The notes: generated from the letters alone by a model not told the origin. DNA of 64,000 nucleotides from Flaviramulus multivorans (GCF_021728415.1 NZ_JAKKDV010000002.1:62001-126000), one strand, 5' to 3'. Positions 36,922 through 46,531 are shown, numbered from the stretch's first letter. Numbers and translations are program-made.

Positions 36922-37628
36922 ACTCCTTTTACAAACAAAATCTTTTTATTTAACCATAAATACAGAAAAGAGCTAATTGCTATTAATAATTCAATAAGCT
37001 CAGAAAACTTACTAAGAACAAAATCTATATTTACATTCAATTTTAAAAAATCACTTGAAAAATCTAAAATAGAATGAAAAACAATAATCAAAAACCATAT
37101 TAATAAAAAAGTAGGAGGGGCAATTTTGAAAAACATAAATTTATTTTTTAAAAGAATTCCTATTATCCCACCAAAACCATAAGAAAATCTCAAAATTTCA
37201 GTATTTCCTTGAATACCATTTAGGTTATGTAACGTTGTTTCTCCCTGCATATTTATTTCTTTCCAATATTCAGGTGTGTCAAATTGCAAAAACCATTGTC
37301 CCCACGCTATTTCTTCCATAGCAATAAAAATTAAACATATAGAAAATAAGCCATAAAATATTGATATAAACATTTTTTCTTTAGGAAAAATTCTAAGAGC
37401 AAAAAATACTCCGAAAATTCCTGCAAGCATAAAAGTAATAAAAGTCAATAATTCGACAGGATGATTTTCTTCTAGCAACCATAATCCAAAACTTCTTGTA
37501 ATAGGAATAACTAATATTAAAGCCATGACCAATGTCAATATCACTGGGGCTATAAAAATAATTAAGGCTGTTTTATAACTTATATTATTTGACTCGTCAA
37601 AAAAATATTTTCTAAACAATTTATTCAT
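36918..37628 (-). CDS. Multi-pass membrane protein with EE/EEIAWGQ/N-x-Q-x-E-x2-LHN motifs, unknown function
   Basis: The protein has 236 residues with about six helices. Residues repeated in unrelated bacterial homologues as I remember them are visible: EENHPVELLTF after helix 1, AMEEIAWGQWFLQFDTPEYW, INMQGETTLHNLNG, and KFSELIELLIAISSF near the end. The EE...W-GQ...Q-x-E-x-x-LHN arrangement suggests polar residues lining an active site or channel. There is no named family. It is convergent with the other unknown membrane protein, which shares an acidic/His layout although the sequences do not align by eye. Confidence 0.6.
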   Translation of the reverse strand: MNKLFRKYFFDESNNISYKTALIIFIAPVILTLVMALILVIPITRSFGLWLLEENHPVELLTFITFMLAGIFGVFFALRIFPKEKMFISIFYGLFSICLIFIAMEEIAWGQWFLQFDTPEYWKEINMQGETTLHNLNGIQGNTEILRFSYGFGGIIGILLKNKFMFFKIAPPTFLLIWFLIIVFHSILDFSSDFLKLNVNIDFVLSKFSELIELLIAISSFLYLWLNKKILFVKGV

Positions 37629-37826
37629 TTCTTTATTTGAAAAATTTCTTAGGACTAATATAGCAATATTTCTAAGCTACTTAAATTAATTTTTAAATTT
37701 TGAAACACAAAAATAAAACAACCTATTTTATATTATCCTGTCAACAATAAGATGTAATGCTTGTTTTTCAGATTGAAAGTTTTTTGAACAAGTAATTTTC
37801 ATATTTTTAAATGCTTTTAAAATACT

Positions 37827-38756
37827 ATGAATCTAAACTACCTTATTCTAGCACATAAAAATACAACACAGGTTGAGAGACTCATAAAAAAACTATATAC
37901 AGAAAAAACACAATTTTATGTGCATATAGATAAAGCTGCGAACATTGGTTTATTTAAAAAAGAGCTTTCAAGTTTTAGCAATATTAAATTTGTTGATGAT
38001 GAAAACCGAATCAATATTATTTGGGGCAATATAAGTATTGTAAAAGCTACGTTACAATTAATTAAAATGGTGATTTTGGATGAAAGACAAGGCCATTGCA
38101 TACTATTGAGCGGCCAGGATTACCCACTAAAAAGTAATGAATTTATTAACCATTTTTTTGAAAAGCACAAAGACGTCAATTTTATTTCAAGCGAAAGGAT
38201 AACGTCTGAATCATTTGACAATAGAGGATTGTCAAGAATTAATCATTATAATTTTCACCCTTACAAACATTCAACAAATAATATAGAAATACCTCCCGTT
38301 TATCTTAGACTTTTTTATCGAAAAAGAACTTTTAAGCAGGTTTTTAGATTACTTTTTAGTAACAAGTGGTATAAACTATATATGATTTTTTTAAATCGCA
38401 CATTTCCTGATAAAATCACGCCTTATGGAGGCTCGCAATGGTGGGCATTACCAATGAAAAGTATAAAACTTATACATTCATTTTTAATCAATAACCCTGA
38501 TTATTTAAAATATCACGAATACACTCAGGTTCCCGATGAAATCTTTTTCCACAGCATCCTTCATACAAAGATTTCTAATGACTTAATAAAACCTAACATA
38601 ACTTATGTGAAATGGCCAAAAACTGAAACACCATCACCAATAACTTTTACTATAAATGATTTTGAAGAACTCCATAATTCAAAAGCCATATTTGCAAGAA
38701 AGTTTGATATTAATTTGGATAAGCAAATCATGGATAAACTTGATTCACAAGAATAA
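37827..38756 (+). CDS. Core-2/I-branching-type N-acetylglucosaminyltransferase (GT14)
   Basis: The protein has 309 residues. NYLILAHKNTTQVERLIKKL, FYVHIDKAAN and HCILLSGQDYPLKSNEFI are the family's conserved blocks. GGSQWWALPMKSIKLI and VPDEIFFHSILHTKISND follow in the expected order. Bacterial members add branching or terminal sugars to surface glycans. It opens the glycan block, followed 79 bp later by a GT2 gene on the same strand. Confidence 0.88.
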   Translation: MNLNYLILAHKNTTQVERLIKKLYTEKTQFYVHIDKAANIGLFKKELSSFSNIKFVDDENRINIIWGNISIVKATLQLIKMVILDERQGHCILLSGQDYPLKSNEFINHFFEKHKDVNFISSERITSESFDNRGLSRINHYNFHPYKHSTNNIEIPPVYLRLFYRKRTFKQVFRLLFSNKWYKLYMIFLNRTFPDKITPYGGSQWWALPMKSIKLIHSFLINNPDYLKYHEYTQVPDEIFFHSILHTKISNDLIKPNITYVKWPKTETPSPITFTINDFEELHNSKAIFARKFDINLDKQIMDKLDSQE

Positions 38757-38835
38757 ATTATACATCGCATTTTAATGCATTTTATCTTAAATATTAAATT
38801 AATTACTGCCATCTGCTTAGTTTAGCGAAAAACTA

Positions 38836-39882
38836 TTGAAACTAATGAAATTAAGCATCATTGTACCATGCTATAATGTTGAAGATCACATCATAAGATG
38901 TCTTAACAGTTTAGTTAATCAAAATTTAAATCCTTCAGATTTTGAGATTATAGTTATTGACGATGGTTCGTCGGATACAAGTATCTCTTTGGTTAAAGAG
39001 TTTATTTCTAAACATAAAAACATCATTCTATATACTCAAGAAAACAGAGGACTCGGTGCTGTACGAAATAGGGGTATAAAATTGGCAAAGGGTGAATATA
39101 TATATTTTATCGATTCGGATGACTACCTTGCTTATAATACCATGAATATTATTTTGGAATCCGCTATAAACAATGACGTCGAGATCTTGGGTTTTCAAAC
39201 AATTCTAACAGATGATTTAAGTTTATTTAAATCTGAAACTGTTAACGAATTTAATGAAACATCTGTTTCAACAGGTGTAGAATATATGCTTAAAAGTAAA
39301 TTACACCGTTCTGAAGCTTGGTGGTACATATTAAAACGAGAATTTTTAATAGATACTGGTCATACTTTCGAAGAAGGGAAATTTATGGAAGATATTGTGT
39401 TTACATTTAGAATTCTTACAGATGCTAAAAGATTTTTATTCCTTCCCATTGATGCGCATAGATATGTTAAAAATCCTGATTCGATTATGAACAATGAATC
39501 TCAAAAGCATCTTACTAAATTAATAGAAGGTTATATAAGCATGATATTCAGATTACATGCACTTGCTGAAGAGTTTAAATCGAAAAAACAAAATGACATC
39601 CAAAAAGTAATACATAAGATAAAATACACTTCTAATTTGAATACCTTTTTTATGTTTTTTAAAATAATTCGATCTAACATATCAATAAAAAATATCAATA
39701 TTATTTTAAATAAACTAAAAAAAATAGGCGCTTACCCTTATAATAGAAGGCAGGTTACTGAAGAATATAGCCATATTAAAATAAAGGTAATAGCTTTTAT
39801 TTTTAACAATAAGTTTGTTTTCTATACGCTACTTTATCCTCTAAGGGTTCTTTATAAAATGAAGTTAATAAAGCTTCCATAA
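38836..39882 (+). CDS. Glycosyltransferase family 2 (GT-A)
   Basis: The protein has 348 residues. MKLSIIVPCYNVEDHIIRCL starts the GT-A fold; VIDDGSSDTS binds the donor nucleotide and YFIDSDDYLAYN holds the metal-binding DxD. A segment SEAWWYILKREFLID and a C-terminal IGAYPYNRRQVTEEY are shared with two other GT2 genes in this window. The donor and acceptor are unknown. It follows the GT14 gene. Confidence 0.9.
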   Translation: MKLMKLSIIVPCYNVEDHIIRCLNSLVNQNLNPSDFEIIVIDDGSSDTSISLVKEFISKHKNIILYTQENRGLGAVRNRGIKLAKGEYIYFIDSDDYLAYNTMNIILESAINNDVEILGFQTILTDDLSLFKSETVNEFNETSVSTGVEYMLKSKLHRSEAWWYILKREFLIDTGHTFEEGKFMEDIVFTFRILTDAKRFLFLPIDAHRYVKNPDSIMNNESQKHLTKLIEGYISMIFRLHALAEEFKSKKQNDIQKVIHKIKYTSNLNTFFMFFKIIRSNISIKNINIILNKLKKIGAYPYNRRQVTEEYSHIKIKVIAFIFNNKFVFYTLLYPLRVLYKMKLIKLP

Positions 39883-39886
39883 GCAA

Positions 39887-41050
39887 TTACTTTACCTTAT
39901 TCGGTCTTAATAGGATATATATATGTTTCAAAATATATTTTTTAAAATTCTTTGGCCAATTTATGTTCATGCAGGGTTTCTCAATTAACAAATAGTAAAT
40001 TGAACAAACTATTAATATTATAGGCAATAAAATTAAAATTTGTACTAAAATATTAATTGTATAATCTGTTGAAAAACTAAATAGTGAAGTTCTTTTAATG
40101 ATAACAGAAATTAAAACATAATGCAATAAGTAAATGCTATAACACATGCCGCCAATTATTGATATCCATTTAATTCTAAAAACATTTTGCCAAAATTGAG
40201 TGTTCAAAACAATATAATAGAACATGAAAATTAAAAAAGGATAAATAACTTTTGCCCAAAAGCCATATGAATCACTTAACAAAAGGGAGAATAAAAGAAT
40301 TAAACCTAGAACAAGAGCCAATCCTTTATTAATGCTTATTTGGCTTTTAGTGACATATAAATCACATAATAACATGCCTACTAAAAAATAATGAACATAT
40401 CTAAAAAATGAAAAAAAACTGATGTCTATAAAGTTTCTTAGAAAAGGAATGATGAATATGGCTAATAAAAATATGAATCTACGTCTTTTAAGCCCAAGGC
40501 GATATATTAATGCAATAATAGGGGCCACAACATAAAACTGTATTTCAATTTCTAAAGACCAAGCAATCGGAGTTATTTTACTTGCAGAATGATAAATAAA
40601 GTTATGTAAATAAAGAAGGCTTGCTCCTAGATTTGGTAAAAGCTCCAAAAAAACGCTCTTGTTTAAAACGACTTTTATAAGAAAAATTGAAGATAATGCA
40701 ATAATATATGGAGGTTCTAACCTTGTAATGCGTTTCCAAAAATATTTTCTAAGTGACACTTTTTTTACACCAACTAGATGGTGTTTAGCAAATGGAAGCC
40801 CTAATATAAATCCACTAATCGCAAAGAATAAAGGAACTCCCATATGCCCATTATTAATTATATACCACAATAGTTTTTCAAAACCATGGTCTGAAATTGT
40901 TGGATTAATTTGAATTTGATATAAAACTTGAATATGTAATAAAACGACCCATAGAATCGCTAAAAATCTAAGCCCGTCAAGTTCTGGAATATACTTTTGG
41001 CTAGTTTCCCTTTTAAAAAGATTATATATATTTTGAGTAAGGATTCTCAA
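39887..41050 (-). CDS. Acyltransferase 3 family membrane protein (OafA/YrhL type)
   Basis: The protein has 387 residues with about ten membrane helices. The family opening is YIPELDGLRFLAILWVVLLH, with GVPLFFAISGFILGLPFA close after. TPIAWSLEIEIQFYVVAPII and a late LLHYVLISVIIKR follow. These proteins transfer acetyl or similar groups to surface polysaccharides. It overlaps nothing but begins directly after the GT2 stop (41051), so it is in the same transcript as the following glycan genes. Confidence 0.9.
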   Translation of the reverse strand: MRILTQNIYNLFKRETSQKYIPELDGLRFLAILWVVLLHIQVLYQIQINPTISDHGFEKLLWYIINNGHMGVPLFFAISGFILGLPFAKHHLVGVKKVSLRKYFWKRITRLEPPYIIALSSIFLIKVVLNKSVFLELLPNLGASLLYLHNFIYHSASKITPIAWSLEIEIQFYVVAPIIALIYRLGLKRRRFIFLLAIFIIPFLRNFIDISFFSFFRYVHYFLVGMLLCDLYVTKSQISINKGLALVLGLILLFSLLLSDSYGFWAKVIYPFLIFMFYYIVLNTQFWQNVFRIKWISIIGGMCYSIYLLHYVLISVIIKRTSLFSFSTDYTINILVQILILLPIILIVCSIYYLLIEKPCMNINWPKNFKKYILKHIYILLRPNKVK

Positions 41051-42067
41051 CTACTTAATTAATTTATCTTTAACTGAAAACATAGTCATCAAAATAAATT
41101 CACTATTTACAAAACAATTTAAAAATATATATTTTAAAGACTTGTAATGATCTTGCGTAAAATTCTTTATCGGGTATGCATAAACCCCTTTTAGTTGTTT
41201 TAATCTGTTTTCCACTTCATTTTTACTATATTTTTCTCGAATCATATTTATAATATTGAAAAAAGTAAAAACATCTCTTCTAAATTTAAGATTATCAATT
41301 ATAGTTTTTTTATACTTTATAGTTTCTCTCTCAGTTTCATTAATTAAATTACTATAACTAATTATCATACTAAACATAGAATCAATTAATTTTCTTTTTT
41401 TATCTGCGCTTTCGCCTCTCATAACTGAGGATGTTGTTTGCACATATCTATGAATAGGTAATGGATAAAAAACTAAATTTTTTGCTCTTAAAATGGATTT
41501 TACAGTAAAAATAACATCAGAGTTATTCCCGTTTGAATCAAAACATATACCATTAGATAATATTAAATCTCTTTTTATCAAATACCACCAAACCTCATGT
41601 CTTAAACCTTTATTTTCTTCAAGATATTTCAAACCCGTTATAATTGAGAGCTCAGAAGGATTATCAACACAATTTTTTAAATCATACTCATCTAATTTTT
41701 TTGTTAGCACAGTATCAAAACCAATAAAGTCCAATTCGTTTTTCTCAGCGTACTCTAAGATACTTTTTAAAGAATTATATGCTATATAATCATCTGCATC
41801 TAAAAAATAGATATAATCCCCTTTTGCATATTTTAAAAGTTTATTTCTAGTTGAATCTGATCCTGAATTACTTTCTTGATGTAAAAGAATATTGTTATAA
41901 GATTTTTGATAGTCTTTAACAATCTTGACACTATTGTCGGATGAACCATCATCCATTATAATGATTTCATAATCATTGGCCTCTATGTCCTGATTTACTA
42001 AACTTTCCAAGCAGTTAGCAATATAAGACTCTGCATTATACATTGGAATTAAAACACTTAACTTCAT
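41051..42067 (-). CDS. Glycosyltransferase family 2 (GT-A)
   Basis: The protein has 338 residues. MKLSVLIPMYNAESYIANCL, IIMDDGSSDNS and YFLDADDYIAYN are the GT2 signature blocks. HEVWWYLIKRDLIL and GVYAYPIKNFTQDHY are shared with the two other GT2 genes nearby, so the three look like one paralogous set. It lies 28 nt downstream of the HAD gene on the minus strand. Confidence 0.9.
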   Translation of the reverse strand: MKLSVLIPMYNAESYIANCLESLVNQDIEANDYEIIIMDDGSSDNSVKIVKDYQKSYNNILLHQESNSGSDSTRNKLLKYAKGDYIYFLDADDYIAYNSLKSILEYAEKNELDFIGFDTVLTKKLDEYDLKNCVDNPSELSIITGLKYLEENKGLRHEVWWYLIKRDLILSNGICFDSNGNNSDVIFTVKSILRAKNLVFYPLPIHRYVQTTSSVMRGESADKKRKLIDSMFSMIISYSNLINETERETIKYKKTIIDNLKFRRDVFTFFNIINMIREKYSKNEVENRLKQLKGVYAYPIKNFTQDHYKSLKYIFLNCFVNSEFILMTMFSVKDKLIK

Positions 42068-42095
42068 ATTTATAACTTAAACTGCTTAATCTTTA

Positions 42096-42761
42096 CTAAA
42101 AAACTATCTTCATCAGTTCAGAGAATTCATCAATCTTATATTGCGCTAAATACTCTTTTTGAACCATCGATGTGGTTTGTTTATGAATGTTTAAACCATT
42201 ATCATTTAAACATATGGTTGTCCAACCAAGCTTGTTAGGGGTTACAAAATCTTTTTTAATATTATCTCCTATATAAGAATATTGAGCTTCACCAAAAACG
42301 TTTTCAAAATACTTATAATTATTTACATCAGGTTTTTCGCTACCAAACTCTTCTGAAATTACTATCTCCGAAATCCAATTGTTTAATTTTAAAGCTTCTA
42401 TTTTACTTCTTTGTTGATGGCTTCTGCCATCGGTTAAAAGCCCCATAAATACACCACGTTTTTTTAAATCATTTAATACGCCTACTTTGCTTTTTTCTAA
42501 TTGTAAATTCGGCCTATGAGTTCGGTAAATATTAAGTAATTCTTCAACATTAAGTGATGAGTTATACGCTTTGATAACCCTTTCAAATACATTATGATTA
42601 TTATAAAACCACTCAAGCATTTGATTGTAGATAATTAGTGATTTTACTGAAACCTCCTTACTTATTTTTACAGAGATTTCTTTGTAGGCAGATTTTAAAA
42701 AATCTATTTCATTGTAGAGTGTATCGTCTAAATCAAAAACAACAACATTCTTAATTCTCAT
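42096..42761 (-). CDS. HAD-superfamily hydrolase
   Basis: The protein has 221 residues. Motif I is VVVFDLDDTLYNEIDFL, with the nucleophile and acid/base Asp pair; motif II is GLLTDGRSHQQ; a Lys and acidic motif follow in FGSEKPDVNNYKYF and YIGDNIKKDFVTP. The substrate may be a sugar or nucleotide phosphate. It overlaps the ATP-grasp gene by 11 bp, so the two are translated together and probably act in one pathway. Confidence 0.88.
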   Translation of the reverse strand: MRIKNVVVFDLDDTLYNEIDFLKSAYKEISVKISKEVSVKSLIIYNQMLEWFYNNHNVFERVIKAYNSSLNVEELLNIYRTHRPNLQLEKSKVGVLNDLKKRGVFMGLLTDGRSHQQRSKIEALKLNNWISEIVISEEFGSEKPDVNNYKYFENVFGEAQYSYIGDNIKKDFVTPNKLGWTTICLNDNGLNIHKQTTSMVQKEYLAQYKIDEFSELMKIVF

Positions 42762-43719
42762 AGTTTTTTATTAAAACTTCATCATCATATCTTAACATCA
42801 ACAGGTTGTCTTCCCAACCATCAAAATATTCTATCTTTTCATTTAGCATAAATTCTTGAATAATCCATTTTGGATAATTGCCTCCCGCTAAATATGATAA
42901 TGGGAAACCACCTCCAAACCTCGGATTAATCTCTATACCTTTTATCTCATTAGTTGCTTTATGCAAAAAAAACTGAATTGTAATACATCCAATAGCTCCT
43001 TTTAATAACGATAAGTTTTTATCGATATATGTTTTTAATAAATTTCTTTTCGTAACCCCTTTACTTACTTCACCAGCTCGGGTTTCAATTCGTTTTCTTG
43101 GTATAACACATTTTAAATTGCTATTAACATCATAATACAAATCACAGGTATATTCATCGTATATGGCTTTATCAAAATACTCAAAAAATCTAAGTGATTT
43201 TTTATTTAAAAGATGTTTAGATATTTGTGATTCTTTTCTTATTATAAAATTGTTGTTACTACCACTCCCTTTTAACGGTTTAACAAACATCGGGAGTTTA
43301 TAGTCCTGCTTAGAATATTCTTCAGCTACACTAATATTTAGATCTCTAAATAAGCTGTGCGTCTTAATTTTATTATTACATGATTTTATTAAACCTTTGT
43401 CAGATATTACTATAGTTATATTGTGATTTAAAAACTTTTCTTTGTTTTTCGATAATATCAGTAGCTCTGTATCTATTGTTGGTATAACTAGTTTTATATT
43501 TTTTTCAAGACAAACTTTCAACAAACATTCAGCATAATCATCATCATCAACTTTACAGATTTTTATAAAATTATCAGCCACTTGAGCAGCCGGAGAAAGA
43601 CTCGGGTTAAAATCTGCAACAAATACTTTTCCTTGCGGAAAAATAGCTTTTAATTCTTTCTTAAAAGCTTTAACTAATGAAACTCTCCTACCACCAGATG
43701 TAATTAATACGTTGTTCAT
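42751..43719 (-). CDS. ATP-grasp ligase (carbamoyl-phosphate-synthase-like)
   Basis: The protein has 322 residues. NNVLITSGGRRVSLVKAFKK and VVPTIDTELLILSKNK match the N-terminal domain of ATP-grasp proteins found in polysaccharide and peptide clusters. MFVKPLKGSGSNNNFIIRKE is the ATP-binding loop; GIEINPRFGGGFPLSYLAGG is the metal site. It probably ligates an amino acid or other carboxylate to a sugar or carrier. It is translationally coupled to the HAD gene. Confidence 0.86.
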   Translation of the reverse strand: MNNVLITSGGRRVSLVKAFKKELKAIFPQGKVFVADFNPSLSPAAQVADNFIKICKVDDDDYAECLLKVCLEKNIKLVIPTIDTELLILSKNKEKFLNHNITIVISDKGLIKSCNNKIKTHSLFRDLNISVAEEYSKQDYKLPMFVKPLKGSGSNNNFIIRKESQISKHLLNKKSLRFFEYFDKAIYDEYTCDLYYDVNSNLKCVIPRKRIETRAGEVSKGVTKRNLLKTYIDKNLSLLKGAIGCITIQFFLHKATNEIKGIEINPRFGGGFPLSYLAGGNYPKWIIQEFMLNEKIEYFDGWEDNLLMLRYDDEVLIKNYEN

Positions 43720-43743
43720 GTAATACTTATATTCAATTAGTTT

Positions 43744-44760
43744 TTACCTTTTCAATTTTAAAATAGGGTTAGATATTAAAAATAGCATATAATAAATCCT
43801 TTTTATATTGAACAGCTTTACCAGCAATGTATAAACAAACCCATTGTAATCTTTTCCGATAAATGCGTTTAATGGATATGCCCCTATGTTATTCATATTT
43901 GTAATTGTTTTTTTAACCTTGTCAAACTTTATGGTTGATTTTAGCATCCGTATCATTAAAAAAAAAACAAAGGATTGCTGACGTGCCTTTAAGCGTTCAA
44001 TACATACTTTGTTCTCTTCATTCTTTTCTAAACCCTCAATAAGCGGTTTATACATTAAGGCGGCATTTGCATTATCATTAATAACTTTTAAATAATGACT
44101 AGGTTCTTTACTTGTCATTGCCGACCCTTCAACTTTCACATGTCTGTGAGCATCAATATCCAACTTTGAAATACGCTCTGCTTTCAATAATATATTGCCT
44201 GTAAAAATTGCATCTTCCATCCATCTGTCTTCAATAAATCTTAGGGGAATTTCGTTTAGAAAATCTCGATTTATGATATACCACCAAATTTCATTCTTGA
44301 AACTAAAAGAAGCTATATATTCTCTACCGTTAAATATTTGTATCGGAAGGCTTTTGGCATTACTTGTTTGAGATTTATTTATATCCGTTTTAGTAGTGCC
44401 AAGAGACGAAAATGCTAATATTTGTAAATTATTTTTTTCGGCATAATATAAAATTATCTCTAATACATTATCTGCCAAATAATCATCTGGATCTATAAAA
44501 TATATATATTGCCCTTTTGCTAAATCAATCCCTTTATTTCTTGCACTTCCAACACCCCCATTTTTTTTGCTATATACATGAATATGAGAATACTTTTGTT
44601 CAAAGTTTTCAACAATTTCTAAACTGTTATCTGTCGAGCCATCATTGATAATCAGTATTTCATACTCCTTTTCATTTAAACCTTGATTTAAGATACTATC
44701 AAGACAAGTACTTACGTACTTTTCAACATTATATAAAGGAATGATTATACTTAACCTCAA
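43744..44760 (-). CDS. Glycosyltransferase family 2 (GT-A)
   Basis: The protein has 338 residues. MRLSIIIPLYNVEKYVSTCL, LIINDGSTDNSLEI and YFIDPDDYLADN are the GT2 core. NEIWWYIINRDFLN and IGAYPLNAFIGKDY tie it to the two GT2 paralogues at 38.8 and 41.1 kb. It is first in the minus-strand run GT2, ATP-grasp, HAD, GT2, acyltransferase. Confidence 0.9.
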   Translation of the reverse strand: MRLSIIIPLYNVEKYVSTCLDSILNQGLNEKEYEILIINDGSTDNSLEIVENFEQKYSHIHVYSKKNGGVGSARNKGIDLAKGQYIYFIDPDDYLADNVLEIILYYAEKNNLQILAFSSLGTTKTDINKSQTSNAKSLPIQIFNGREYIASFSFKNEIWWYIINRDFLNEIPLRFIEDRWMEDAIFTGNILLKAERISKLDIDAHRHVKVEGSAMTSKEPSHYLKVINDNANAALMYKPLIEGLEKNEENKVCIERLKARQQSFVFFLMIRMLKSTIKFDKVKKTITNMNNIGAYPLNAFIGKDYNGFVYTLLVKLFNIKRIYYMLFLISNPILKLKR

Positions 44761-44974
44761 TCGATTTAAAATTTATTATAGCATTAATAATTAAATCAAA
44801 TAATTAATCAACTAGTCAGTCAATAAAATTAAAAGTTAGGGAAAAGTGTAAAATTATTTGTTAATTAATAGCATTCAAATATATATTATTAAAATCTGAC
44901 TGGTACAAAAAGTCGATTAAAAGTAGAAATTTCCTATTAACTAAAATTTGTGTTTCTATATAAATTATTAATTC

Positions 44975-44982
44975 TATTTTTG
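44975..44982 (+). promoter_or_regulatory. -7 box (TATTTTTG) of prfB-arsC
   Basis: TATTTTTG ends 17 bp before the prfB ATG. A TTTG at 44947-44950 is 24 bp upstream, slightly far for the usual -33 spacing. Confidence 0.5.
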
Positions 44983-44999
44983 CGCAAAATAAAGTATAC

Positions 45000-46110
45000 A
45001 TGATTACATCCGATCAAATTAAAAACCTCAATACCCGCCTTGACAAACTAAGGCACTATCTTTGACATAGATGCCAAACTTATAGAAATACAAAACGAAG
45101 AGGAACAAACCTTCGACCCTAATTTTTGGAACGATTCAAAGGTTGCCGAAGCCATAATGAAATCGATAAGAGTGAAAAAAAAATGGGTACAAGATTACCA
45201 AACTTTAAAAACTCTAATTGAAGATCTCGAAGTTATTTATGAGTTTTTCAAAGAAGGCGAATCCACAGTTAAAGATTTAGAAAACAGCTATAATAAAGCG
45301 TCCATTTTACTGGAAGATATTGAGTTTAGAAACATGCTTTCTGAAGAAGGTGATAGTTTAAGTGCGGTACTCCAAATTACAGCTGGGGCTGGTGGGACAG
45401 AAAGTTGCGATTGGGCTAGTATGCTAATGCGTATGTACTTAATGTATGCCGAAAAAAGTGGCTTTAAAGTTAAAGAGCTCAACTTTCAAGAAGGTGATGT
45501 TGCAGGTATAAAAACGGTGACCTTAGAAATTGATGGCGATTTTGCTTTTGGCTGGCTAAAAGGTGAAAATGGAGTGCATCGATTGGTTCGTATCTCTCCG
45601 TTTGATAGTAATGCAAAACGACACACCAGTTTTGCTTCGGTTTATGTGTATCCTCTTGTTGATGATTCCATAGAAATTGAAATAAACCCCGCCGATATTG
45701 AAATAACCACTGCACGCTCTAGTGGAGCGGGCGGACAAAATGTTAATAAAGTAGAAACCAAAGTACAGCTGACTCATAAACCAACAGGAATTCAAATTTC
45801 ATGTTCTGAAACTCGTTCTCAACATGATAATAGAGCTAGAGCCTTGCAAATGCTTAAATCGCAGTTATATGAAATTGAACTACAAAAACAACTAGCACAA
45901 CGTGACGACATTGAAGCAGGTAAAATGAAAATTGAATGGGGAAGCCAAATTAGAAATTATGTAATGCACCCATACAAACTTGTTAAAGATGTTAGAACAA
46001 ACCATGAAACCGGAAATGTTGATGCGGTTATGGATGGTAATATTGATACCTTTTTAAAGGCATATTTAATGATGATGGGACAAAAAACAGAAGACAACAA
46101 TACCTTATGA
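45000..46110 (+). CDS. prfB: Peptide chain release factor 2, programmed +1 frameshift
   Basis: The ATG at 45000 opens a 21-codon frame ([20 protein letters not shown], then L) that ends at TGA 45063-45065; shifting +1 on CTT continues as [11 protein letters not shown] to the stop at 46110, giving about 369 residues, as expected for RF2. The stop-codon reader SPF is in [12 protein letters not shown] and the catalytic GGQ in [15 protein letters not shown]2 releases peptides at UGA and UAA; the frameshift at its own UGA is autoregulatory. arsC overlaps its end by 4 bp. Confidence 0.95.
45051..45066 (+). other. prfB programmed +1 frameshift site
   Basis: AGG (45051-45053) lies 6 bp before the slippery CTT (45060-45062) and the in-frame TGA (45063-45065), followed by C. 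The order AGG...TATCTTTGAC matches the classic prfB signal, in which an SD-like AGG, a slippery CTT and TGAC cause the +1 shift. Confidence 0.93.
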
Positions 46111-46448
46111 TTAAAATTTATCACAACAATAGATGTAGTAAATCAAGATGTGGATTAGAAATTCTTGAAAAATCTAGAAAAGACTTTCAAATTGTAAATT
46201 ACCTTGTAGATGTTCCAACAAAGCAAGAGTTAAAAAACATAATAAAGCTACTTAATATAAAGCCAATAGATTTAGTTAGAAAAAGTGAAGCTATTTGGAA
46301 AGAAGAATATAAAAATAAAAACTTAACTGATGCCCAAATTATTTCCGCCATGGCTAAAAACCCTAAGTTAATTGAGCGCCCGATAGTAATAAATGGTAAT
46401 AAGGCTGTTGTTGGTAGACCTCCTGAATCAATTTTAAATATTATTTGA
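46107..46448 (+). CDS. ArsC/Spx-like arsenate reductase family protein
   Basis: The protein has 113 residues. The glutaredoxin-like fold shows [16 protein letters not shown] with C10 at the active-site position and a second Cys at 15. [19 protein letters not shown] near the end carries the expected Arg and C-terminal loop. Members reduce arsenate or act as Spx-like regulators; without partner genes the role is open. It overlaps prfB by 4 bp and is probably co-translated. Confidence 0.85.
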   Translation: MIKIYHNNRCSKSRCGLEILEKSRKDFQIVNYLVDVPTKQELKNIIKLLNIKPIDLVRKSEAIWKEEYKNKNLTDAQIISAMAKNPKLIERPIVINGNKAVVGRPPESILNII

Positions 46449-46523
46449 TAATTTTGTTTAACGTTTTTGTATTTTTTTTAAACAATTAACAAAACATTAA
46501 CCTTTCTTGGTTAAACTTTCAAA

Positions 46524-46531
46524 TAAATTTG
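46524..46531 (+). promoter_or_regulatory. -7 box (TAAATTTG) of first receptor gene
   Basis: TAAATTTG begins exactly 33 bp before the ATG (46557). The flanks (AACATTAACCTTT upstream, AAAATCTAAcCATG downstream) recur at the second receptor gene. Confidence 0.65.

Noticed and set aside
38836-44760. Glycan cluster as a full capsule locus
   Set aside because: No Wza/Wzc export, polymerase or nucleotide-sugar synthesis genes are present; the flippase is 15 kb away. It is only part of a surface-glycan pathway.
46107-46448. arsC-like gene as part of an arsenic-resistance operon
   Set aside because: No arsB, acr3 or arsR is adjacent; its neighbour is prfB.
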